From the NCBI RefSeq assembly GCF_012641475.1, contig NZ_JABAIL010000001.1, forward strand, positions 868,001 through 932,000: a DNA stretch of 64,000 bases, written 5' to 3'. Position 1 is the first letter of the stretch; each line of letters starts with the position of its first letter. A program made the position numbers and the translations under genes. This DNA comes from Flammeovirga agarivorans. Its GTDB lineage: Bacteria; Bacteroidota; Bacteroidia; Cytophagales; Flammeovirgaceae. This document shows positions 36,933-44,653 of the stretch, piece by piece. The notes under the pieces are model-generated. The model did not search any database, was not told where the DNA came from, and saw nothing but the letters and a program-made list of their open reading frames with translations.

Positions 36933-37483
36933 ATTATTATATGATAGTATGTTGAGGTGCTAACATACCTTTTTTGTTTCAAGGTAAACAAAGTAGCTAA
37001 ATAAAAACGAATAAAAAAAGCTTTGTTATTAGGCCTAAAGCCCATTTCTAACGCAGCTATTTATTGAAATACTCATTAAAAGTATTTTCACAAAGAAATA
37101 AAATGTTTTACAGTTTATTGACGATTTAACGTTTCTTATTTAAAGAATTTGTAAGTAATGCACTCAACACTGCGTACTTATATATGTATGTGAAAATTGA
37201 TATAAAATTTTAAAAAAGATGTAGTAGGCCTTTAAATAGGCTTTAGCATTATTTCTAACGGGATTTATTGAGGGGGAATTAAGAAAGAATTACATATCTT
37301 AAACATTTTTAAAACAGTGTTAAAATAGGGTAAGATTCTGTTTTTAAGTCTGTTAAACTCTTGGGTTGTCTTTGTTTAAACTTGTTAGCAATTCAACGGT
37401 CTAAATCGCTATGTATACTTTATACATATTTGTATAATTGTAAAAGAAACAATAACCAATGAAAGCAAATAATTGTTTTATCA
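36933..37483. other. 550-bp non-coding stretch with inverted and imperfect direct repeats
   Basis: No convincing coding frame is present. It contains an inverted repeat GTATGTT/AACATAC (36947-36953 and 36962-36968) directly upstream of the kinase gene. Two imperfect copies of a block with TAGGCCT, then ATTTCTAACG, then ATTTATTGA lie near 37030-37066 and 37225-37271. Overlapping inverted repeats at 37411-37436 precede a tRNA-like sequence. Confidence 0.6.
37411..37436. repeat. two overlapping inverted repeats upstream of the tRNA-like RNA
   Basis: ATGTATA (37411-37417) mirrors TATACAT (37421-37427) across three bases, and TATACA (37421-37426) mirrors TGTATA (37431-37436) across four. They lie about 48 bp before the tRNA-like element, in promoter position. 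Confidence 0.5.
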
Positions 37484-37560
37484 GTGAAAATAGCTCAACG
37501 GTAGAGCGTAATCAAATTCATAAATATGATTAAGATATGGGTTCGACTCCCATTTTTTGC
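37484..37560 (+). ncRNA. tRNA-like element with a 14-base anticodon loop (unusual tRNA or tRNA pseudogene)
   Basis: The strand folds into a tRNA cloverleaf. Acceptor GTGAAAA (37484-37490) pairs with TTTTTGC (37554-37560) using two G-T pairs. D-arm GCTC/GAGC (37493-37496, 37504-37507) has loop AACGGTA. The T-arm ATGGG/CCCAT (37537-37541, 37549-37553) has a seven-base TTCGACT loop. The anticodon stem TAATC/GATTA (37509-37513, 37528-37532) closes a loop of 14 instead of 7 bases, so no anticodon can be assigned. CCA is not encoded. A terminator 40 bp downstream suggests it is transcribed. Confidence 0.6.
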
Positions 37561-37599
37561 TCTCATAGTAGAAAGTAGCAATGAGAAATAGCGAAAAAG

Positions 37600-37627
37600 A
37601 AGGCTTGTTTTACGAGCCTTTTTTTTA
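37600..37627 (+). terminator. intrinsic terminator of the tRNA-like RNA unit
   Basis: AAGGCTTG (37600-37607) pairs with CGAGCCTT (37613-37620), one G-T pair, loop TTTTA, followed by eight T. It is directed on the + strand, where the tRNA-like element is the only candidate gene upstream. Confidence 0.85.
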
Positions 37628-37636
37628 TTTTCTAAT

Positions 37637-37676
37637 AATCCCCATTTCATTCTAATTAGTGTATGAAATGGGGATT
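37637..37676. terminator. hairpin between convergent units
   Basis: A 14-bp perfect stem (37637-37650 with 37663-37676) lies 8 bp beyond the stop of the DUF6515 gene on the minus strand. T-tracts are weak on both sides, but the position fits the end of that transcript. Confidence 0.6.
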
Positions 37677-37684
37677 TATTTTGC

Positions 37685-38359
37685 TTAATTCTTAGGTGTA
37701 GTTACCGCATAGTTTGATGTTCCATTTTGTTGAGGCATTGCTGTATACCAAATGCCATTGCATACATAATACGTTTCTCCGTTAACAATCTCAGTTTTAG
37801 TTCCTTCAGGTAATTGATTAACTACAGCTCCTTGTGGTGCAGTAATTACAGTATATTCTTTTCCATTGTTCTGATAATAGTTTCCTGCATAATAGTAATA
37901 TGTTCTTCCTTCAATAATTAAGGTTACCGAACCTTTGGGTAAGCTTTTTATGGTAGACCCAATTGGTGCTGCTACTACTTTATATTTACCATTGGATTGT
38001 TTTTCGTAATACACGCCATTATCGCAATAGTAATCTTTTTTCTGGTTGTTTTCATCTATCGCATGTACAACAATTGCAGTTGCGGCAATAGTCGCAGCGG
38101 TATATCCAACAGGATGCCAATAAGGTCCCCAGACAGGAGCACCTACATATACAGGATGATAAACCGGGTGTGCAACAAATGTAGGACCTGTATGTATAAA
38201 AGTAGGACCAGTATGTACCACAGCTGTTGAATGATATGGATAAGCTCTCGTAACAGTTGCTCCTCTATGCAGATATACTTGTGCAGAAGAGGTATGACTA
38301 ATACAAAACAGGCTAACTACTCCTAAAATTGTATGTATATTTTTTTTAAAGAATTGCAT
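37685..38359 (-). CDS. DUF6515-type exported protein with Tyr-rich repeats
   Basis: A 224-residue protein with a signal peptide cut near SSAQ. A Pro/His/Tyr-rich middle (VHTGPTFIHTGPTF, then HPVYHPVYVG) leads to a hydrophobic helix AATIAATAIVVHAI. Repeats of about 45 residues follow, with units YYCDNGVYYE, YYYYAGNYYQ and YYVCNGIWYT spaced by segments like VAAPIGSTIKSLPKGS. The pattern matches DUF6515 of Bacteroidota and Proteobacteria. It probably forms a cell-envelope or surface structure; function is unknown. It stands alone. Confidence 0.8.
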   Translation of the reverse strand: MQFFKKNIHTILGVVSLFCISHTSSAQVYLHRGATVTRAYPYHSTAVVHTGPTFIHTGPTFVAHPVYHPVYVGAPVWGPYWHPVGYTAATIAATAIVVHAIDENNQKKDYYCDNGVYYEKQSNGKYKVVAAPIGSTIKSLPKGSVTLIIEGRTYYYYAGNYYQNNGKEYTVITAPQGAVVNQLPEGTKTEIVNGETYYVCNGIWYTAMPQQNGTSNYAVTTPKN

Positions 38360-38504
38360 GGTTGATAAATTTTGATTGATACCAACACATACGGTGTGAA
38401 ATAAGAAAAGAGTTAAGTAGTTTGTAGTTTTTTTTGAAATGTTTAATCTGTAACAGAAAATAAATTATTTACTGATAGAGAGTAATAAGAAATTGATATA
38501 AAAA

Positions 38505-38525
38505 AAGGAAGCTTAAAGCTTCCTT
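38505..38525 (-). terminator. terminator overlapping the end of the SDR gene
   Basis: AAGGAAGC (38505-38512) pairs with GCTTCCTT (38518-38525). Most of the stop codon (38513-38515) forms the loop. Seven T follow on the minus strand. Confidence 0.88.
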
Positions 38526-39223
38526 ACATCTTGATAACTTCCTGAAGTGTGTTCAAGAAGTTTAGGAAAAATACTAGCAATGTTTTCTGCAGCTTCTTTT
38601 GGTTTTGGCATTACTTCAGTACCTCTCGCAGCTTTAAGTCGCCCCATACTAGGGAATTCCTCATGGTTTACTTTTTCACATAAGTAATCTTGCATGCCTG
38701 TATCGATTAATCCAGGTGCAAGTGCTGTATAATGTGTCTTTTGGTATTCAACAGCATACAGTTTAACCAACATGTTTAATGCTGCTTTGGAAAGCGAATA
38801 GCCAGACCATCCTTTATTACCATTTACAGAAGCACCAGAAGAAATAGCGACCACCTGCTTTACATCTATACCCAAACCATATATTGTATCTAAAACTACT
38901 TTATTAGCCCATAGGTTAACATCCATAAGGTGTTTCATTTCCTCAATATTAGCGTCAGATATCCCTTTTATTTCACCTAAAAGGCCTGCGTTTAAAACTA
39001 CGGTATCTACTTCTTTTACATCAGATAATAACTCTTTTAAACCACTTTCAATAGATTCAAAATTACCTAAATCAATATTTTGATGATGGTATAAATCTGC
39101 TCCTGTGAGATCATTGGGAGTGTTTCTACTTACACCATAAACTGTTGCTTTCTGATTTAAGAAGTATTCAACAAATCCATGACCGAGGCCTTTGCTGCTT
39201 CCTGTAATTAATATATTTTTCAT
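38513..39223 (-). CDS. short-chain dehydrogenase/reductase
   Basis: A classical SDR of 236 residues. The nucleotide-binding motif is TGSSKGLGHGF, the NAG motif is LNAGLLG, the catalytic Ser lies in VVAISSGA and the Tyr-Lys pair in GYSLSKAAL. The substrate cannot be read. The nearest known type is sepiapterin reductase-like or YciK-like SDRs, but neither is firm. It is the last gene of a three-gene operon after the YpdA-type reductase (8-bp gap). Confidence 0.9.
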   Translation of the reverse strand: MKNILITGSSKGLGHGFVEYFLNQKATVYGVSRNTPNDLTGADLYHHQNIDLGNFESIESGLKELLSDVKEVDTVVLNAGLLGEIKGISDANIEEMKHLMDVNLWANKVVLDTIYGLGIDVKQVVAISSGASVNGNKGWSGYSLSKAALNMLVKLYAVEYQKTHYTALAPGLIDTGMQDYLCEKVNHEEFPSMGRLKAARGTEVMPKPKEAAENIASIFPKLLEHTSGSYQDVRKL

Positions 39224-39231
39224 TCGTTTAG

Positions 39232-40212
39232 TTACTTCAGTTTCTTTGTAATATTATCATAAATATATTCGGCATGAACTCTTGAATTTTCTATAAACCA
39301 TGAGTTGGTTTTCATACCTCCACAAACAACACCGGCTAGGTATACATTTTCCATATTGGTTTCATGTGTTTCCGCATTATATTCGGGTTGTTTGATTTGA
39401 TCTTCTGATAGTTTTATACCAATACGTTGTAAAAAGTCGAAATTAGGTTGATAACCCGTCATGGCTAAAACGAAATCATTCTTTATTCTGATATCTTTTT
39501 CCTCTAAATGACTGTAGAAGATAATCTCAGTTGATGTGATCTCTTTTACTTCACTTTGAAAATAACACTTGATGCTACCTTCTTTGATACGGTTTTCAAT
39601 ATCAGGTTTAACCCAATATTTAACTCTGTCGTTTATTTCAGGTTCCCTAATGATAAGCGTTACATTAGCTCCTTTTCTGTAGGTTTCTAAGGCACAATCG
39701 ATAGCAGAATTGGCACTACCAATAACTGCAACCTCAGTGAAGGAATACAGATGAGGGTCGTCGTAGTAATGCTTTACTTTTGGTAGATCCTCACCGGGTA
39801 CATGCATTAAATTGGGGATGTCGTAAAAACCGGTAGCAACAGTCACAGTTTTAGTGAGGTATGTTCCTTTTGATGTTTTTACTTCATAAATAAGGTCTTT
39901 TACAGAGTGGGGTTGCACATCTAAAACGGTTTCAAACAGATGCATATTTAGATCCCAAGTGGTTTGTACTCTGCGATAATATTCTAATGCTTCTCTTCTT
40001 ACAGGTCGATGATTGTGAGAAACAAATGGAGCTCCTCCAATTTCCAACTTTTCCGATGTAGAAAAGAAGGTCATGTTGACAGGGTAATTATATAAAGAGT
40101 TGACTAAACATCCCTTTTCAATGATCAGATAATTCAGGTCTCTTTTTTTTGCCTCAATTCCACAGGCCATACCTATTGGACCTCCTCCAATAATGATGCT
40201 ATCGTATATCAT
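39232..40212 (-). CDS. ypdA: YpdA-type bacillithiol disulfide reductase (putative)
   Basis: A flavoprotein of 326 residues with FAD motif IIIGGGPIGMACGIEA at residue 6 and NAD(P)H motif VAVIGSANSAIDCALE in the middle. NYPVNMTFFSTSEKLEIGG and a C-terminal NVYLAGVVCGGMKTN follow the YpdA pattern. YpdA uses NADPH to reduce bacillithiol disulfide, and Bacteroidota commonly carry bacillithiol. No other bacillithiol gene (bshA-C) is in the window. It sits between a beta-lactamase-fold protein (2-bp gap) and an SDR, so all three are co-transcribed. Confidence 0.88.
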   Translation of the reverse strand: MIYDSIIIGGGPIGMACGIEAKKRDLNYLIIEKGCLVNSLYNYPVNMTFFSTSEKLEIGGAPFVSHNHRPVRREALEYYRRVQTTWDLNMHLFETVLDVQPHSVKDLIYEVKTSKGTYLTKTVTVATGFYDIPNLMHVPGEDLPKVKHYYDDPHLYSFTEVAVIGSANSAIDCALETYRKGANVTLIIREPEINDRVKYWVKPDIENRIKEGSIKCYFQSEVKEITSTEIIFYSHLEEKDIRIKNDFVLAMTGYQPNFDFLQRIGIKLSEDQIKQPEYNAETHETNMENVYLAGVVCGGMKTNSWFIENSRVHAEYIYDNITKKLK

Positions 40213-40214
40213 TT

Positions 40215-41324
40215 TTATTTCTTCTTAAGGCGAATAATTTCAATCTTTTGTTTTAACTGATTAAAGTACTCTTTGTTCTCAAAAATGGAGAAACCAAAAT
40301 CGTTAATTGCTAAAGCTAAATCGATATGTTCTGTCTCAGTTAAGTCGTCGAAAGTGGCTGTTAATTGTGCTCTTTTTCCATCTTTAAATGTTCCATATAA
40401 TGTTATGGAAACAGAGTTGACAGTAGAATAAACAAGCCTTCCACAATGTTTATAGTGTTCTTGCATTACTTTGGAAGACATTAGGGGAGCTTCAACTGCT
40501 TTTTTCCATTCCTCAGCCATATCACCCCAAAAAATATCATTGCTTCTTTCATTGATCTTTTGCATCAGAAGGTTGTAATCTGATACGAGTCCCAGAGGAA
40601 GTCTGTCAGTAAGAAGAGCAGCATATTTTTTGTGTTTATCAGGCCTAAATTGAAAACTTGCTTTTACTAAACCTGTAGAGTCATGTGTTAAAGTATCGAA
40701 CATCTGAAATGTATGTTGTCTAAACTCCTGTAGGTTTTCACTTTTTAGCTTATTGACAAAAGCATTTTCTTCTTCCTGATAGGGGTTATGAGCATAGATG
40801 ATAGCAGAAGACATAGGAAACAAAGCTGTAGTGTTATGCATATGAAAAGTTCGTACAGCTTGCTGAACAGAATCTACAGAAAGCAAACTCATTAAATAGT
40901 CACTGTTTGCATCTGTAGTAAAATTGATTAATCCGCTTACTACTTCTCTAATTCTTACTTTTTCCTTTAATAATTTTCGGTTGTGATGCAGGTAATCATG
41001 CCATATTTTCATCTTATTAGAATTGGCATCGAATTTTTCCAACTCATCTAATTTCACTCTTTCGGTAGGAGAGAAGTTACCATTATTTACCTGTCTAACA
41101 TATTCAAGTACATAAATCCAATAAACTAATCCACCCACAGTACTTAGTTCATCATCATTCCATTTTATTAAACGTCCGAAATTATCATTGTAGGTAAGGT
41201 GAAATTTATCAGGGTTTTCCTCCATAAATTCTAAGAAATAACTGGGAGGAGTAATTTCTTGGGCATGAGTTATCTTACTAATAAATAGACATCCAAAAAA
41301 AACGACAATTGATAATGTTCTCAT
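40215..41324 (-). CDS. exported class A beta-lactamase-fold protein with degenerate active site
   Basis: A 369-residue protein with a signal peptide (cut after ITHAQ). The order of segments resembles class A beta-lactamases: LVYWIYVLEYVRQVNNGNFS for the helix after the nucleophile, GLINFTTDANSDYLMSLL for the SDN region, and a later helical and strand layout. At the SxxK position the sequence reads STVGGL, so both the serine nucleophile alignment and the lysine appear lost. The protein may bind muropeptide or another partner without hydrolysis. The fold call is by pattern only. It is the first gene of the ypdA operon. Confidence 0.55.
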   Translation of the reverse strand: MRTLSIVVFFGCLFISKITHAQEITPPSYFLEFMEENPDKFHLTYNDNFGRLIKWNDDELSTVGGLVYWIYVLEYVRQVNNGNFSPTERVKLDELEKFDANSNKMKIWHDYLHHNRKLLKEKVRIREVVSGLINFTTDANSDYLMSLLSVDSVQQAVRTFHMHNTTALFPMSSAIIYAHNPYQEEENAFVNKLKSENLQEFRQHTFQMFDTLTHDSTGLVKASFQFRPDKHKKYAALLTDRLPLGLVSDYNLLMQKINERSNDIFWGDMAEEWKKAVEAPLMSSKVMQEHYKHCGRLVYSTVNSVSITLYGTFKDGKRAQLTATFDDLTETEHIDLALAINDFGFSIFENKEYFNQLKQKIEIIRLKKK

Positions 41325-41369
41325 AAGTTTGAGGTTCTCAATGTTAGGTAGTAAAGTGAATACTAAAAA

Positions 41370-41394
41370 ATCCCACAGCGCTTAACTGTGGGAT
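41370..41394 (-). terminator. intrinsic terminator of the UvrD-type helicase gene
   Basis: ATCCCACAG (41370-41378) pairs with CTGTGGGAT (41386-41394), loop of seven. Six T follow on the minus strand. Confidence 0.88.
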
Positions 41395-41445
41395 CAAGTG
41401 ACTGTTTAAGTCTTAAATATAATCAATTTTTTAAGGCGAATTTTC

Positions 41446-43689
41446 TTATTCGTCTTCAAGTATCATCAATTTAGCGAATGTAAGAATCAATGTTTTCTTT
41501 CCTACTTCTTCAAAAGCAATAATAGCTCTACGATCTAATCCTTCTTCTGAAAGCTTTTCAACAATGCCGTCACCAAACTTCATATGACGCACTTTAATTC
41601 CAGCAGCGAGATTATCTGTTTTCGAAGGAACAAAAGGACGGTCATCTTTTGGTTTAACAACTTTCTTAGTGAAATTCGATGGTTGCTGACGTAGAGACCT
41701 AAAGTTGGAGAAGCCAGGTACACTTCCTGGTCCTAAGTCTTCATTGATTGAACTTCTTCTCATACTGATATATTGAGGTGAAATTTCATCTATAAAGCGA
41801 GAGGGATCACACATAATCTGTTTACCAAAACGATACCTTTGCAGTGCATAAGACATGTATAGCTTTTGCTTGGCTCTTGTGATGGCAACATAGAATAATC
41901 TTCTTTCCTCTTCTAGATCTTCTCTAGTCTCCAGCATCATTTGAGATGGGAAAAGGTTTTCTTCCATACCTACTAGGTAGACATAATCATACTCCAAACC
42001 TTTAGACATATGAATGGTCATTAAGGTAATGGCATCACTTACGTCTTCCTTGTCTTGAGTTGTGATTAAAGAAATCTCTTCAAGGTAGGTAACAAGACTT
42101 TTATCTTCTTTCTCTGGATCATCTGTAAAACCCTGAATACCGTTAAGCAATTCTTGAAGGTTGTCATAACGGTTTTTTCCTTCTGGAGTTTTGTCTTCGT
42201 AAAGCTCTCTAAGAATACCAGAATTTTTGGCAATAAATGAGGCGGTTTCAAATGCATTCTTCTGTTCTGATTGCATTTGGAAAACCTTAATCATGTTCGC
42301 GAAGTTCTCTACCTGAGTAGCTACCCTTCCGCCAAAAAATTGGCGAATATTTGATACAACATCCCAGATACCTAATTTATTTTCCGCCGCCTTCACAAAT
42401 AAGTTGTTGACGGTAGTTGTTCCAATACCTCTTTTAGGATAGTTGATGATACGCTTAAATGCTTCCTCATCCTTAGGGTTGGTCACAAACTTCAGATAAG
42501 CGATCATATCTTTGATCTCTTTTCTTTGGTAGAAAGAGAGACCTCCGAAAATCTGAGCTTTGATGGAGAGTTTAACTAAAGCTTCCTCCAACGCTCTTGA
42601 TTGTGAGTTGGTACGGTATAAAATAGCGATATCACTAGCAGGGATATGATCTTTTATAATGGCTTGTTGAATACTCTGAGCAACAGATCTAGCTTCTTCT
42701 AAATCAGATGGAGAGCGAATAACTTCAATTCTATCACCAATAGCATTTTGTGTAAATGTATTTTTCTCTAGTTGATTTTTGTTGTGAGCAATTACCGAAT
42801 TGGCTGCTTCAACAATAGTCTGTGTAGAACGATAATTCTGCTCTAATTTGATGACTTTCAACTCAGGGTAATCTTTTTCAAAGTTCAGAATGTTTTGAAT
42901 ATTGGCCCCTCTAAATGCATAGATGGATTGTGCATCGTCTCCTACCACACAAATATTACGGTTTCTTGCCGCTAATTTTCTTGTGATATAATATTGAGAG
43001 ATGTTGGTGTCTTGAAACTCATCAATCATGACGTATTTGAACTTATTTTGGTATTTGTTCAAAACATCTAAATGCTGATGAAGAAGTACATTGGTATTAA
43101 AGAGAAGATCATCGAAGTCCATGGCGTTGGCTCTAAAACAACGGATGGCATATTCTTTATAAATTTCAAAAATTTTAGGCCTACCGCTTGCCTCATCTTC
43201 TAGTCGAAGATCATTATTTTGCTCATAGGCTCTCCATGATACTAAGTTATTTTTTGCACTAGAAATTCTAGATAAAACAACATTAGGCTTATATAGCTTA
43301 TCGTCTAAACGAAAGTCTTTTACGACCCCTTTTATGACCGATTTAGCATCTTCAGTATCATAGATGGTAAAATTGGATTGATAACCTAGTTTTTCAGCTT
43401 CAAAACGAAGGATACGAGCAAAAACAGAGTGGAAAGTACCCATCCATAAGTTTTTTGCATCATCACCAACAGCTTCAACAATACGCTCCTTCATTTCTCT
43501 AGAAGCCTTATTGGTAAAGGTCAATGAAAGTATATTGAAAGGCTCAACGCCATTATTGATCAAGTGAGCAATCTTATAGGTTAAAACTCTTGTTTTACCA
43601 GATCCAGCACCTGCAATAATCATCATTGGGCCGTCCATATTCACAACAGCTTCTCGCTGTGGTGGGTTTAATCCTTCTAAATAATCCAT
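41446..43689 (-). CDS. uvrD: UvrD/PcrA-type 3'-5' DNA helicase
   Basis: A 747-residue SF1A helicase of normal length. Motif I AGAGSGKT, Ia FTNKASREM, II DEFQDTN, III GDDAQSIYAFRGA, IV EQNYRST, V TIHMSKGLEYD and VI VAITRAKQKLY are all intact. The C-terminal segment VRHMKFGDGIVEKL is the Tudor-like RNA-polymerase-binding tail of PcrA. It acts in nucleotide excision repair, replication-fork upkeep and removal of RecA or stalled polymerase. It is a single gene divergent from yqgE. Confidence 0.96.
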   Translation of the reverse strand: MDYLEGLNPPQREAVVNMDGPMMIIAGAGSGKTRVLTYKIAHLINNGVEPFNILSLTFTNKASREMKERIVEAVGDDAKNLWMGTFHSVFARILRFEAEKLGYQSNFTIYDTEDAKSVIKGVVKDFRLDDKLYKPNVVLSRISSAKNNLVSWRAYEQNNDLRLEDEASGRPKIFEIYKEYAIRCFRANAMDFDDLLFNTNVLLHQHLDVLNKYQNKFKYVMIDEFQDTNISQYYITRKLAARNRNICVVGDDAQSIYAFRGANIQNILNFEKDYPELKVIKLEQNYRSTQTIVEAANSVIAHNKNQLEKNTFTQNAIGDRIEVIRSPSDLEEARSVAQSIQQAIIKDHIPASDIAILYRTNSQSRALEEALVKLSIKAQIFGGLSFYQRKEIKDMIAYLKFVTNPKDEEAFKRIINYPKRGIGTTTVNNLFVKAAENKLGIWDVVSNIRQFFGGRVATQVENFANMIKVFQMQSEQKNAFETASFIAKNSGILRELYEDKTPEGKNRYDNLQELLNGIQGFTDDPEKEDKSLVTYLEEISLITTQDKEDVSDAITLMTIHMSKGLEYDYVYLVGMEENLFPSQMMLETREDLEEERRLFYVAITRAKQKLYMSYALQRYRFGKQIMCDPSRFIDEISPQYISMRRSSINEDLGPGSVPGFSNFRSLRQQPSNFTKKVVKPKDDRPFVPSKTDNLAAGIKVRHMKFGDGIVEKLSEEGLDRRAIIAFEEVGKKTLILTFAKLMILEDE

Positions 43690-43985
43690 CTTAATATTTA
43701 TGATCTCTTCATTCTGAAATGCTAATTTACAATCAATTTTGTTACTTTTTTAATCAATTTGGCATTTTTCGTTAAAAAGATGCGCAAACAAAATTCAATT
43801 AAAAAAGTTCTCTATATCGTGACCTTTTATTAGGCTTTTTTATGAAAAGTATATTACAATTTCAATTTCTTGCTTATTTATTTTGGTTTATTGGATGATA
43901 TTTAGAAATTAAGAATGTAATGCAATCGCTTGAAAAAATTAATGCTTAAGATGTATTGAAAATTGTCTATCTAGACTTTACTGCT

Positions 43986-44558
43986 ATGGATTTTACTATC
44001 AATTTTGGAAATAGACCCATCGGAAATGGTGATTTACTTATCTCAGAACCATTTATGAAAGATCGTAATTTTGAACGATCAGTGATCATTGTGTGTGAAC
44101 ATGATGAAGTGGAAGGGTCTTTTGGTCTAATTTTAAATAAACCTTCTTTAGTTACAATCGAGGAGGTGGAAAGTAGGCTTGAAATAGATAGCCCAATATA
44201 CGTCGGAGGTCCAGTAGAACAGGATACATTACATTACATCCATAAATTTAAAGATGTAACCAACGCAATACCCCTAAAAGACGGTTTGTATTGGGGAGGG
44301 AATTATGATGAAATCAAAGAATTAAATCATAAAGGCCTACTTAATGTCAACAATTGTCGCTTCTTTATGGGATACGCTGGTTGGGAAGAAAAGCAGCTTA
44401 GAGGCGAGTTAAGAGAAGATTCTTGGGTAGTTTCGAATATGAAATTAAACAATATTCTTGATGAACCTGTTGATACGCTATGGCAACATGTTTTGTATAA
44501 CATGGGTGGCAAATACAAAGTGTTTGCAAATGCACCTAAGAATATTAGAATGAACTAG
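43986..44558 (+). CDS. yqgE: YqgE/AlgH (UPF0301) family protein
   Basis: The ATG at 43986 was chosen over a TTG at 43956, because family members begin just before the GDLLISEPFM segment. The 190-residue protein carries the signatures GSFGLILNKPS, IYVGGPV, GLYWGG and FMGYAGWEEKQL. The molecular role of YqgE is not established; homologues often sit near yqgF (RuvX) in other bacteria. No such neighbour is here. It is cytoplasmic. Confidence 0.9.
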   Translation: MDFTINFGNRPIGNGDLLISEPFMKDRNFERSVIIVCEHDEVEGSFGLILNKPSLVTIEEVESRLEIDSPIYVGGPVEQDTLHYIHKFKDVTNAIPLKDGLYWGGNYDEIKELNHKGLLNVNNCRFFMGYAGWEEKQLRGELREDSWVVSNMKLNNILDEPVDTLWQHVLYNMGGKYKVFANAPKNIRMN

Positions 44559-44653
44559 ATTTTTATCATATAGTATACGATATTGTGTAGCCTTTGACTC
44601 AGAGCAGTTGGAGGCTACAATTTTTTAGAACAAAACTTTACTTTACATATAGA

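Noticed and set aside
44594-44653. TTG-initiated extension of the M3 peptidase
   Set aside because: Family members begin at the MQNPLLKPF position, which has an ATG at 44654.
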